This document shows, in pieces, positions 16,369 to 24,137 of a DNA stretch of 64,000 bases; the first letter of the stretch is position 1, and every line of letters begins with the position of its first letter. The DNA lies in NCBI GenBank assembly GCA_029212745.1, contig JARGOL010000010.1:52892-116891 (forward strand), in the 5' to 3' direction. Under the pieces are notes generated by a model that was not told the DNA's origin, ran no database searches, and worked only from the letters and a program-made list of their open reading frames with translations. Position numbers and translations under genes: made by a program. Source of the DNA: Alcanivoracaceae bacterium. GTDB lineage: Bacteria; Pseudomonadota; Gammaproteobacteria; Pseudomonadales; Alcanivoracaceae.

Positions 16369-16947
16369 ATGAAAACAAACGTGCCTGATATCGATGCTCC
16401 CTGTGGCGACTACTTCACGTTCCATGACTTTGTTGCATGCAGTGACACGTATAAAAGATTGATGGCCAGCGGTGGTATCGATAACGTGCCCCGCGAGCCA
16501 GAGACATACCAATCAATGCAGCGCATGGCGCGGGACATCCTTGATCCGGTGCGTCGCCATTTTGACAGCGAAATCATCCTGACCTATGGCTTTTCCGGGC
16601 CCAGTCTGGTGAAAGCCCTGCGTCAGACACCATATCCGAATATTACCCAAGACCGGGATCAGCATGCGGGCAGTGAGCTGAGCCGCAACGGCAATCTACG
16701 CTGCAAGCGCCGCGGTATTGCAGTAGATTTCTATGTGGCAGGAATAAGCTCCTGGGATGTGGCATGCTGGGTGATTGAGAATACCCCCTTTGACCGCCTT
16801 TATTTCTACTCAGCGCATCGGCCGTTCCACGTCAGTGTCGGGCCTGAGGAAAATAGAGAAATTGTGGTTATGAGAGGCTACCGAGGAGGTCCTCACACAC
16901 CTGCACGCACTTCTAAGTCCCGCTTCCTCGCTGAGCCACCGGCCTAG
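16369..16947 (+). CDS. Peptidase M15-like protein
   Basis: 192 aa. The middle resembles D-Ala-D-Ala carboxypeptidases/Hedgehog-type M15 peptidases: DQHAGSELSRNG (His), GIAVDFYVAG (Asp) and PFHVSVGPEE (His) give the expected His...Asp...His zinc set, with FDRLYFYSAHRP between. There is no signal peptide, so it would stay in the cytoplasm, odd for a peptidoglycan enzyme; another amide substrate or a purely structural use of the fold is possible. GGAG lies nine bases before the ATG, and the gene follows the nuclease gene by 25 bases, so it is very likely in the same operon. Confidence 0.72.
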   Translation: MKTNVPDIDAPCGDYFTFHDFVACSDTYKRLMASGGIDNVPREPETYQSMQRMARDILDPVRRHFDSEIILTYGFSGPSLVKALRQTPYPNITQDRDQHAGSELSRNGNLRCKRRGIAVDFYVAGISSWDVACWVIENTPFDRLYFYSAHRPFHVSVGPEENREIVVMRGYRGGPHTPARTSKSRFLAEPPA

Positions 16948-17017
16948 AGGCCTGACCAGACGGTGGGGTGGTGTCTGAGGGTGCGGGAAGAGTTTGGCCT
17001 AAGCCATTATTGCGGTG

Positions 17018-17521
17018 ATGAATGTGAAGAACACAGAAAACTCATCATTTCGAGAAAAACTGATTGAGCATTTATTTATTGGCGAGCTGCTGAAGTTGTC
17101 CTGGGCACGGGGTGGCTGCACTTTGGAGGTGGCGAGCCCTGAGGTCGATAATTCAGGCTATGACGTCATTGCGGAGGATCTGGGCGTTGTGCGTCATATC
17201 CAATTAAAAGCTTCCTATATTGGAGGCAGAACCGCTACCCAGAAGGTTCATACACGCCTTTCCGATAAGCCCTCTGGGTGCGTCATTTGGATCTACTTTG
17301 ATGAAGAAACCTTGGAATTAGGTCCCTTCCTATATTTCGGCTCAGAGCCAGGTCAGCCGCTGCCAAGTCTTGATAGCCTGAAGGTGGCGCGGCACACGAG
17401 GGGCAACCAGGACGGTTACAAGGCCGAGCGGCCTAATATACGGACCCTGCCAAAAGGAAGATTTGAAAAACTAAATACTGTTGAGCAGGTATATACGGCT
17501 TTGTTCGGCAGTCTTTCGTAA
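17018..17521 (+). CDS. PD-(D/E)XK-like small protein
   Basis: 167 aa. ATG 17018 is taken; a GTG one codon earlier is possible. The core DNSGYDVIAE...VVRHIQLKAS has the Asp-X(n)-Gln-X-Lys arrangement of restriction-like nucleases, with a possible upstream Glu in FREKLIEHLFIGELL. The remaining part has strand-like segments (GCVIWIYFDEETLELG) and a C-terminal helix. It may be a nuclease or a degraded member that binds DNA only. Third in the run that starts at 14898, 70 bases after the M15-like gene. Family resemblance is from motif spacing only. Confidence 0.6.
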   Translation: MNVKNTENSSFREKLIEHLFIGELLKLSWARGGCTLEVASPEVDNSGYDVIAEDLGVVRHIQLKASYIGGRTATQKVHTRLSDKPSGCVIWIYFDEETLELGPFLYFGSEPGQPLPSLDSLKVARHTRGNQDGYKAERPNIRTLPKGRFEKLNTVEQVYTALFGSLS

Positions 17522-17560
17522 TTCCTATAGGTCGTGCAATAAGAATATGGAGATTCAATA

Positions 17561-18280
17561 ATGGCATCAGAAGAATTTGAAAAATGGGGGCTAGGGTATT
17601 CTGGCTGCGATGGCGGGGATATTGGTAGCCCGAGCGCTCCATCAACCTGGGTATGCGGGATTGAATGGGGTGGAGGTCACACACCAGAATTGCTTAGAAC
17701 ACATATGGCTGAGAATGTTGAATCACCCCCGAAGGGCTATGATTCATGGGAAGAAAACACTGCGTATATCTTCAACTGGCAAGTGATGAAGATTCTCGCA
17801 GCAATCAATGGCGGAACAGTCTCTGAATACTCGGGTTTTGCCAAGCAAGAAAAGCCATTTGTTGACGGTAGTAACGGCTACTTCAAGATGAACCTGTACC
17901 CGATTGGCTTCAAAGATACAAAGAATGACCGCTGGCACGATGACTTTTCTGGCATTACTGGCTTCCAGAGCAAAGCTGACTACTTGTCCTGGTGCTCCGA
18001 GTCTCGGTTTCCTGAGATGCGAAAGTGGGCTGCCAAGTTTAAACCAAAGCTGGTTCTTTGCCTCGGCAAGACATATCTGGATGATTTCAAGGCGGCCTTT
18101 CACGAGCCAGAGGCTACTTTGCATCATGAGGTTATAGACGATCGGGATTTATTCTGGGGTAAGAATGCAGAGGGTTCCCTGGTTGTCGTCATCCCTTTTA
18201 TGGTTAACCGGCATGGACTGGTTAAAAATTCGTCAATACAGAAGTTTGGAGAAAGAATTTCACAGTTGCTAGCCGGCTAA
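17561..18280 (+). CDS. Protein with possible uracil-DNA-glycosylase fold, 239 aa
   Basis: The order of segments recalls the uracil-DNA-glycosylase superfamily: WVCGIEWGGG near residue 30 (loop after strand 1), FKMNLYPIGF near 107, KPKLVLCLGKTYLDDF near 165, and PFMVNRHGLV near 210 with a His where the family has its HPS-type motif. The canonical catalytic residues are not clearly present, so activity is doubtful and the assignment is inference. TATGGAGAT lies before the ATG. It ends the run 14898-18280, in which it would sit with two nuclease-like proteins. Possible role: recognition of modified nucleotides or bases. Confidence 0.6.
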   Translation: MASEEFEKWGLGYSGCDGGDIGSPSAPSTWVCGIEWGGGHTPELLRTHMAENVESPPKGYDSWEENTAYIFNWQVMKILAAINGGTVSEYSGFAKQEKPFVDGSNGYFKMNLYPIGFKDTKNDRWHDDFSGITGFQSKADYLSWCSESRFPEMRKWAAKFKPKLVLCLGKTYLDDFKAAFHEPEATLHHEVIDDRDLFWGKNAEGSLVVVIPFMVNRHGLVKNSSIQKFGERISQLLAG

Positions 18281-18290
18281 TCGGCTCGTG

Positions 18291-18322
18291 AAAAAAACAG
18301 CGGCGCAATTAATGCGCCGCTG
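18291..18322 (-). terminator. Rho-independent terminator of the first tandem-AAA gene
   Basis: Minus strand: CAGCGGCGCA, loop TTAAT, TGCGCCGCTG, then seven T residues (plus-strand A-tract 18291-18297). It begins nine bases after the stop of the gene 18331-20454. Confidence 0.85.
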
Positions 18323-18330
18323 GTCCCGTT

Positions 18331-20454
18331 CTAGTGCATGGCGGGGCGTTTCCCCGGAGACTCGCTGTCTGAACCGGATGTGTCTGCCCGGTACGCCGTA
18401 TGCGATTGCAGTATTTCAATGACTCCCGTGAGTGGAAGCGCATCCTTGCGGATCATGAGGTGCCGGTGGAGTGCGGTAAAGTCTCCCGGCGCTAACGGCG
18501 GCAAGCCGGCAAGCATAGCGCTTGTGGTGTCCTCTCCAGGCAGCTCAACGCCATGATGCGAGCATACATCTTCGAGCAACTGCAGGGACTTCCTCGTGGG
18601 GAGGTAATCAAAGCGTACATGGAAGTCAAAGCGCCGCATTGCCGCTGCGTCCACCTGGCTGAGTAGGTTCGTTGTTGCGACGAATATACCCCTATAGTTC
18701 TCCATCGAAGACAGGAACTGGTTCACCTGGCTGATCTCCCAGCTACGCAGCGCCTGACCACGATCAAACAGGAATGTGTCCGCCTCATCAATGACCAGAA
18801 CCGCCTGCTGAGCCTCGGCCCGGCGGAACATGGCAGCGATTTCCTTCTCCGCCTGGCCTACCCACATGCTCAGAAGGTCCGCTGCTTGCCGAACCATCAA
18901 TGGTCGCCCGAGCTGACTCGATAGTGCTCTGGCCCATGCTGTCTTGCCGGTTCCCGGGGCCCCATGAAGACACAGGCGAACTTCAGCATTGGGCCTGATC
19001 TCCTTGAGCAGGGCCGCCATATCATGGTCCGCCTCAATACACTCTGGACGCCATGGCAGGGGATTGTGACTCGGTGGGCGCACCGGAGGCAGGTTTCCCA
19101 AGGCATCCAGACGCGCGTTGAGGTCGTCCATGACCAGGCTATCATGGTCCTCGTGGTTGCTTGCCGTCATGGCCGCGAAGTTGCCAGCAGATGCTACCAG
19201 GGCTGCGGGCAGGTGCTCGTGGCGGGCGAGAGATTGGCGCATGGCCTCGCTCACGGGTTGCTCGCCAAGCGTGCGATCAATGATCTGGCGGCGCTGAGGT
19301 TCTGCCGGCACATCCAGTGCCATCACGTGCGTGAAGCGACGCAGTAGGGCCGGGTCCATATCCACATCATTGGAGATCCACACTGTGGGGTGGGGGTTTT
19401 GCTCAAGCGTCTGTACCAGGACGCCTTTCTGCACCTGCCGAGGGGAAAACAATAATCCGGAACCGAGGCCGGAGGTCAGGGTTTCCTCCGCCTCGTCAAA
19501 GAGGACAATTGCGTCGCTCTCATTGCTGAGAATGCGCTGGCAAGCCAGTAATCGACGAATTCGCTGGTCAGAGCTCAGGGTGTCATTATCCTCGTCTAAG
19601 GCCGTAATTTCGGCCAGAGTCACACCCAGTTCCTGCGCCAACAGGCGAGCAAGCTGTGTCTTCCCGGTCCCCGGGGGGCCGTACAGAAGAATATTCACGC
19701 CAGAAATCCTGTCCGACAGGGAATGCCGCAGCAGTGTGGTTAGCCGCTGGACTTGTGGCCCGAGGTGCTGGTAATCCTCCAATGCCAATTCTGGCCCAGG
19801 TGATTCCCGGAAGAACTGGCGTACAATGTCTGCGGATCTTACATCTGGCAGCAGTAGCAGCTGTTGAATGTTGTCATCCAGAGATGCAGCGTCGCCCAGG
19901 CTATTACAGCTAAAGGCACGGACACTGGTTAAAAGAATGCCGGTAGCGCGCAGGGCACTGCCCGGGCGGATATGAGACAGCACAGCGTCTCCGGGAACCT
20001 CCAGCAATCCGCCCAGCATGGTCGCAGCAGAGCGTAATGTAACGTCGCGGAGTAGCTCGGCGGTCTCAGACAGCGGGGAGCAACTGTTCAGGTGCACCAG
20101 GAACGTGACCAGTCGACGGGCCGCCTCGTCCAGAGCAAGGTGTTGGCTCAGGTGCCCGGCATTCTGGTAAACCAGGTCGTCCTCAAACGCTGCTTCCAGC
20201 TCGTTATCTTCGAGCACATGAGCCATCAGCTCCAGTGGTGGCCTGCGCCCTTTCAAGGAAGATTCGTCCTCGATGCCCAGAGGTTGCAATAGCTCCGGGT
20301 GTTCGAACTCCTTTGTGTGCCTGCAGTGATTCTTCAGCCAGAGCGTGCGATCGCTAAGCAGCCACGCCATCCAGTGCCTCACCAGCGCTGGCAGGGCGCC
20401 GGTGCGCTGGGTTTCTGACTGAGGGTCGATGCCGGAACTGGGGTTGCTGCTCAT
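18331..20454 (-). CDS. Tandem-AAA ATPase, paralogue 1
   Basis: 707 aa. An N-terminal helical region of about 230 residues is followed by two AAA modules. Module 1: Walker A GPPGTGKT at 259-266, Walker B IVLFDEAEE at 317-325, sensor-like WISND near 359-363. Module 2: GAPGTGKT at 498-505, VLVIDEADTF at 552-561, VATTNLLSQVD and arginine fingers in AAMRRFDF. Both look competent, a CDC48/p97-like layout, so it may unfold or remodel proteins as a hexamer. The second paralogue is at 21928. A 53-aa membrane protein gene lies 46 bases upstream, and a predicted WYL operator precedes both. No protease or vWA partner was seen. Confidence 0.85.
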   Translation of the reverse strand: MSSNPSSGIDPQSETQRTGALPALVRHWMAWLLSDRTLWLKNHCRHTKEFEHPELLQPLGIEDESSLKGRRPPLELMAHVLEDNELEAAFEDDLVYQNAGHLSQHLALDEAARRLVTFLVHLNSCSPLSETAELLRDVTLRSAATMLGGLLEVPGDAVLSHIRPGSALRATGILLTSVRAFSCNSLGDAASLDDNIQQLLLLPDVRSADIVRQFFRESPGPELALEDYQHLGPQVQRLTTLLRHSLSDRISGVNILLYGPPGTGKTQLARLLAQELGVTLAEITALDEDNDTLSSDQRIRRLLACQRILSNESDAIVLFDEAEETLTSGLGSGLLFSPRQVQKGVLVQTLEQNPHPTVWISNDVDMDPALLRRFTHVMALDVPAEPQRRQIIDRTLGEQPVSEAMRQSLARHEHLPAALVASAGNFAAMTASNHEDHDSLVMDDLNARLDALGNLPPVRPPSHNPLPWRPECIEADHDMAALLKEIRPNAEVRLCLHGAPGTGKTAWARALSSQLGRPLMVRQAADLLSMWVGQAEKEIAAMFRRAEAQQAVLVIDEADTFLFDRGQALRSWEISQVNQFLSSMENYRGIFVATTNLLSQVDAAAMRRFDFHVRFDYLPTRKSLQLLEDVCSHHGVELPGEDTTSAMLAGLPPLAPGDFTALHRHLMIRKDALPLTGVIEILQSHTAYRADTSGSDSESPGKRPAMH

Positions 20455-20500
20455 AAGGCCTCCAATGCTATAGATAGGGAAATGCGATGAAATTGGGTGG

Positions 20501-20662
20501 CTAGCGCCGGGGTGGTTCAGGGAAAAGAAGACCCAGGAGCGCTCCTATCACGCCCACCGGGATGAGCAGGATAAAGAGGATGGTGAGGGCCCATTGCCAG
20601 CCAAACGCGAGGAGCAGGGCACCAAAGAGAACTTGTCCGCTGAGGCGTAGGCAGTTCAACAT
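20501..20662 (-). CDS. 53-aa protein with two membrane segments
   Basis: Short gene at the head of the first AAA operon. ATG at 20662 has AGGGGAG seven bases upstream on the minus strand; stop TAG at 20503-20501. After MLNCLRLSGQ the protein is two hydrophobic segments, VLFGALLLAFGWQWALTILF and ILLIPVGVIGALLGLLF, and a short PEPPRR tail. It lies 49 bases downstream of the inverted repeat at 20711 and 46 bases before the AAA gene, so it is probably co-transcribed and may tether or respond to the ATPase at the inner membrane. This link is inference. Confidence 0.68.
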   Translation of the reverse strand: MLNCLRLSGQVLFGALLLAFGWQWALTILFILLIPVGVIGALLGLLFPEPPRR

Positions 20663-20710
20663 GCTGGGCTCCCCTGTTCAGTTAATGTGTAGACAAGTAT
20701 GGTGTGTTGG

Positions 20711-20729
20711 TGCGACATTTTTGGTCGCA
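20711..20729. promoter_or_regulatory. Predicted WYL-regulon operator, copy 3
   Basis: TGCGACATTTTTGGTCGCA, a perfect 6-bp inverted repeat with a 7-base spacer. It lies in the 147-base divergent gap between the small membrane gene/AAA operon (start 20662) and the WYL regulator gene (start 20810), a position suited to control of both and to autoregulation. Confidence 0.68.
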
Positions 20730-20809
20730 GGCCCGCCAAAGGCTTATGCCGAGTAGGGGGCCAGTTTTGGCTACTTATTGCCCCCGATGACTCATAAACG
20801 GACTTCGTC

Positions 20810-21823
20810 ATGCCCAGAGATGCCAATATCAGCAATAAGGCCTTTCGCCTCATTTCCCTTCTTAGGGCCATTCCCAGAGAGCCCCAGCAGGTCACCAGCC
20901 GTGATCTGCTGGGGCGCCTAGCCAGCGAAGGGCATGACATCGACAAGCGCACTGTCGAGCGTTATCTCAGTGAGCTGGCGGCGTCGGAGGAGTTCGGTGG
21001 ATTGCTGAAGTGCAATGAGCGCTCCAAGCCTTACGGGTGGAGTTTTCGCCGCGACGCGGAGCTGAGCCTGCCTGGCATGGACGCAGCCATGGCAGTGACC
21101 TGGGATCTGGTTGACCGTTACCTCAGTACGCTTCTGCCAGATGCCGCTCGGGCCCGCCTGGAGCCCACATTCAGTGCTGCCCAGAGATGGTTAAAAAAGC
21201 ACCAGCCGGGCGGTCAGCCCGCTTGGTCGCGTAAGGTGGCCTTTGCTCCTCGCGGCTTGCAGTTGTTGCCCGCCGAGGTGCAGCCAGCGGTTCTTGAGAT
21301 TGTTTACACGGCGTTGTATCAGGGTGATCAGCTGGATGTCTGGTACAAGGACAAGGCATCGCCGTATCGCGTGCACCCTCAGGCTCTGGTGGATAGGGGG
21401 CCAGTACGCTATCTGGTGGCCCCGGTCGGGGACCATGAGAACCCGGTTCTGTTTGCGTTGCATCGTATCAAGAAGGCTCACCCAGTCGATTCTCGGGCCA
21501 GGGTATTGCCAGATTTTGATCTGGCTGAGTACATCCAGGGGAAGCATCTGGAGTTTCCCGTGGGCCCAGAGATTACGTTGAAGGTCCGATTCTTCAACGG
21601 TGCCGGGCATCATCTGATGGAGACACCGTTAACGGTCGACCAGAAGCTCGTTGAGGAGGCTGATGGGCAAGTGCTTCTCACCACCCGCGTGCAGGAAACC
21701 CAGGAGCTGTATTGGTGGATTCAGGGGTTTGGCGCGAATGTGGAGGTTCTTGCGCCTAAAGCAGTGCGGCGGCAGTTGGCAGCGGATCTCCGCGAGGCTG
21801 TCGCCAGGTACGCCGATTGTTGA
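20810..21823 (+). CDS. WYL-domain transcriptional regulator
   Basis: 337 aa. An N-terminal winged helix-turn-helix (residues 8-70: FRLISLLRAIPREPQQVTSR, then DKRTVERYLSELAASEEFG as recognition helix) is followed by the WYL domain (residues 150-240: LDVWYKDKASPYRVHPQALV, RYLVAPVGDHENPVLFALHR) and a WCX-type C-terminal part (LKVRFFNG...VQETQELYWWIQGFG). WYL regulators such as BrxR and CapW bind inverted repeats and control phage-defence genes. Placed between the two tandem-AAA genes, with a perfect inverted repeat in its promoter and matching repeats in three other promoters of the island; it is the natural candidate for the protein that binds them. Confidence 0.9.
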   Translation: MPRDANISNKAFRLISLLRAIPREPQQVTSRDLLGRLASEGHDIDKRTVERYLSELAASEEFGGLLKCNERSKPYGWSFRRDAELSLPGMDAAMAVTWDLVDRYLSTLLPDAARARLEPTFSAAQRWLKKHQPGGQPAWSRKVAFAPRGLQLLPAEVQPAVLEIVYTALYQGDQLDVWYKDKASPYRVHPQALVDRGPVRYLVAPVGDHENPVLFALHRIKKAHPVDSRARVLPDFDLAEYIQGKHLEFPVGPEITLKVRFFNGAGHHLMETPLTVDQKLVEEADGQVLLTTRVQETQELYWWIQGFGANVEVLAPKAVRRQLAADLREAVARYADC

Positions 21824-21927
21824 TCAGCAGTTGTAGGGCATGACGCGCTCTATCGGGTTCTATTTTCTTATAGTTCCTATCAATAAGCCTTTGGGCGACC
21901 AATTGGGTCATGCCTTAGTGGCCTGAC

Positions 21928-23985
21928 TCATGCCATGAAGCCAATGCCAGTCGGTGGGCTCTTATAGGAGATGCTGTCCACTAACTGCTCAAGGAGACCC
22001 TCGGCATTCTTGGGTGCCTGGCGGACCTGGCACTGACGCCACAGGGCGGCGAAGTCTCCTGGGGCAATGTGGTTGAGGGGCTTGAACCACTCTATCAGGG
22101 TTTCATAGGGCGGCAGTGTCAGCTGGAGTTTCTGGCACAGCCCGGTAAACAACTGTACGGCTGCCGGGCCCTTGAGGTAATCAAACCGAATACGGAAATC
22201 AAACCGCCTCATGGCCGCACTGTCTATACGGTCCATGAAATTGGTGGTGGTGACCAACAAGCCGCGGAACTGTTCCATGGAGGTGAGAAACTGATTTACG
22301 TGGCTGATTTCCCAGCTGTGGTTCGCTTGGCTGCGCGCATCCAGGAAGCTATCCGCCTCGTCAATCAGGAGTACCGCCTCGTCCTGCTCAGCCTGATCGA
22401 AGGCTTCTCCAATGAGCCGCTCCGTCATTCCGACATAAGGGTGCTGAAGATCACGGGCCTGGCGCACCAGCAGTGGCTTGCCCAGCTTCTGGGCCAGAAT
22501 GTGCGCCCATGCCGTCTTTCCTGTGCCGGGCGGGCCATATAGACAGAAGCGCGCTTCACTGTCCGGATGCATTGTCTCTAGGAGCTGAGTCACATTCTCG
22601 CTGGCGTTTAGCGCCTCAGGCTGCCATGGCAGTGCTCTGTCAGTGTGGGCGCGACCCAGACGTTCACGCACGTCCATGGCCTCCAGGCGCTGATCGATGC
22701 TGCGAGAAAGCACAGATTCCACATCCAGGCCTTGCTCTTTCGCAACGCCACCAAGCCTCACTGCCCCCTGCAGTACTGCAGGGGGTACATCTCGGAGAGA
22801 TGACAGTCGTTCGCGCCACTGGTCACTTACGGGCAGATTGTGGGTGAGACGTTGAACCAGCTCACGGCGGTGCCGGTAGCCGGGTGAATCGAGGCGGAGG
22901 ATATAGTCGAACCGTCGTTGCAGCGCCGGGTCCAGGGCCATTACCTCGTTTACCACCCATACGACTGGCACGGTATTGCTCTCCAGCGTGCGGATCAGAG
23001 CTGATTTGGACAGCGCGGTCCTGTGGCGCGGTTCCCGGCCGTTGCGCTGGTACTCGAGCACTTCCTCCGCTTCGTCAAACAGCACCAGAAAGCGGTCGCT
23101 GTCAGCCAGCATGCGCATGGTTACGGACAGGCGCGCCAGGCGATTGGAGGGTGACAGGACCCGGGCGCCCAGTGTCATTTCCGGGATCAAGACCAGCTCA
23201 CGCGCCAGCTCCTTGGCCAGGACCGCAGCGAGCTGGGTTTTTCCGGTGCCGGGCCGGCCATGGATAAGGATATTCGTGCCCCCGCCATGGGCCAGTAGGG
23301 CATGCAGCACTGCCACATCGCATTCGACGTGGCGGTAATCCTTACGGGCGAGCTGCGGAGGTGGTGCCTGACGATAGAAGTCTTTGAGGAAGGTGCTCGG
23401 ATCGCTGCCTTCCGCATAGCACAGGTCACGCAGATCCTCATTGGGCTCAAGACGTGTTTCCAGTGAGCCGAGGGGCAGACGGATGTTCTCTGCGATCAGT
23501 TCTGCGGTAATGAGCAGGCTGTCGGGCTGAATGGCGTCCAGAACGGTACCACGGGGCTGATCGAGCAGGTCCGCAAGGAGATCATAGAACAGTAGAGGAG
23601 AGCGCAGGTCGGTGTCGCGGGCGATCAAATTCAGGATATGGTCAGTGTGGATAAGGACGGCCAGCGTGAGCAGCCGCCGTTGGCATTCGTTGAGGTTGAG
23701 CCAGCTGGCGGGCTCTGAGAGCGTTCGGTAGACCCTGGAGTGGTGATAAAGGCTCTCAAGGCATTGAGCGCCGACGATCGCCAGTAGGTCAGCCGGTGGT
23801 GCACTCGCCGTGCCCAGGTTGTCTCCATCCAGCCCGACGAAGTCAATAAACAGGCCACACTCTTGTTGACGCTGTGGGCTCCCCTGCAAGGAAGTCCAGA
23901 CCGCAGGGATGCGCAGAAGCCGTGCCACCAGGGCTTTAACCAATGGGTCCTCGACTTGGGGTATCGGCTCGATGCTGTCGAACAT
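21928..23985 (-). CDS. Tandem-AAA ATPase, paralogue 2
   Basis: 685 aa; ATG 23985 is chosen because GAGGAG lies six bases upstream. Same layout as the protein at 18331: helical N-terminal part, module 1 with Walker A GRPGTGKT (243-250; the second Gly-Pro residue is Arg) and VLFDEAEEVL (301-310), module 2 with GPPGTGKT (484-491) and VLLIDEADSFLDAR. The region between RRFDFRIRFDY and its counterpart RRFDFHVRFDY in paralogue 1 is nearly identical, showing common descent; elsewhere they have diverged widely, so an old duplication or a heteromeric pair is likely. It converges on the WYL gene and has its own predicted operator 40 bases upstream. Confidence 0.85.
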   Translation of the reverse strand: MFDSIEPIPQVEDPLVKALVARLLRIPAVWTSLQGSPQRQQECGLFIDFVGLDGDNLGTASAPPADLLAIVGAQCLESLYHHSRVYRTLSEPASWLNLNECQRRLLTLAVLIHTDHILNLIARDTDLRSPLLFYDLLADLLDQPRGTVLDAIQPDSLLITAELIAENIRLPLGSLETRLEPNEDLRDLCYAEGSDPSTFLKDFYRQAPPPQLARKDYRHVECDVAVLHALLAHGGGTNILIHGRPGTGKTQLAAVLAKELARELVLIPEMTLGARVLSPSNRLARLSVTMRMLADSDRFLVLFDEAEEVLEYQRNGREPRHRTALSKSALIRTLESNTVPVVWVVNEVMALDPALQRRFDYILRLDSPGYRHRRELVQRLTHNLPVSDQWRERLSSLRDVPPAVLQGAVRLGGVAKEQGLDVESVLSRSIDQRLEAMDVRERLGRAHTDRALPWQPEALNASENVTQLLETMHPDSEARFCLYGPPGTGKTAWAHILAQKLGKPLLVRQARDLQHPYVGMTERLIGEAFDQAEQDEAVLLIDEADSFLDARSQANHSWEISHVNQFLTSMEQFRGLLVTTTNFMDRIDSAAMRRFDFRIRFDYLKGPAAVQLFTGLCQKLQLTLPPYETLIEWFKPLNHIAPGDFAALWRQCQVRQAPKNAEGLLEQLVDSISYKSPPTGIGFMA

Positions 23986-24024
23986 GGGCACTCCTCGAAT
24001 GGGGAGGGTAGTGTTAGCCAGAAA

Positions 24025-24043
24025 TGCGACAATTTCTGTCGTA
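24025..24043. promoter_or_regulatory. Predicted WYL-regulon operator, copy 4
   Basis: TGCGACAATTTCTGTCGTA: same left half-site, spacer length and GTCG right half as 20711. It lies in the divergent gap between tandem-AAA paralogue 2 (start 23985) and the NERD helicase (start 24138). Confidence 0.66.
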
Positions 24044-24137
24044 GAGGAGGATTTGAATAAGTGCTGCACTGGATTTGTGAGCCGTTGCGGTTTACTAATG
24101 GAGCGTTGTATATACGCTGTTGAACAAGGATGTCTGT

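Noticed and set aside
21880..21926. Terminator between the WYL gene and AAA paralogue 2
   Set aside because: A weak GACC/GGTC dyad exists near 21896-21910, but the stem is only four pairs with no T-tract.
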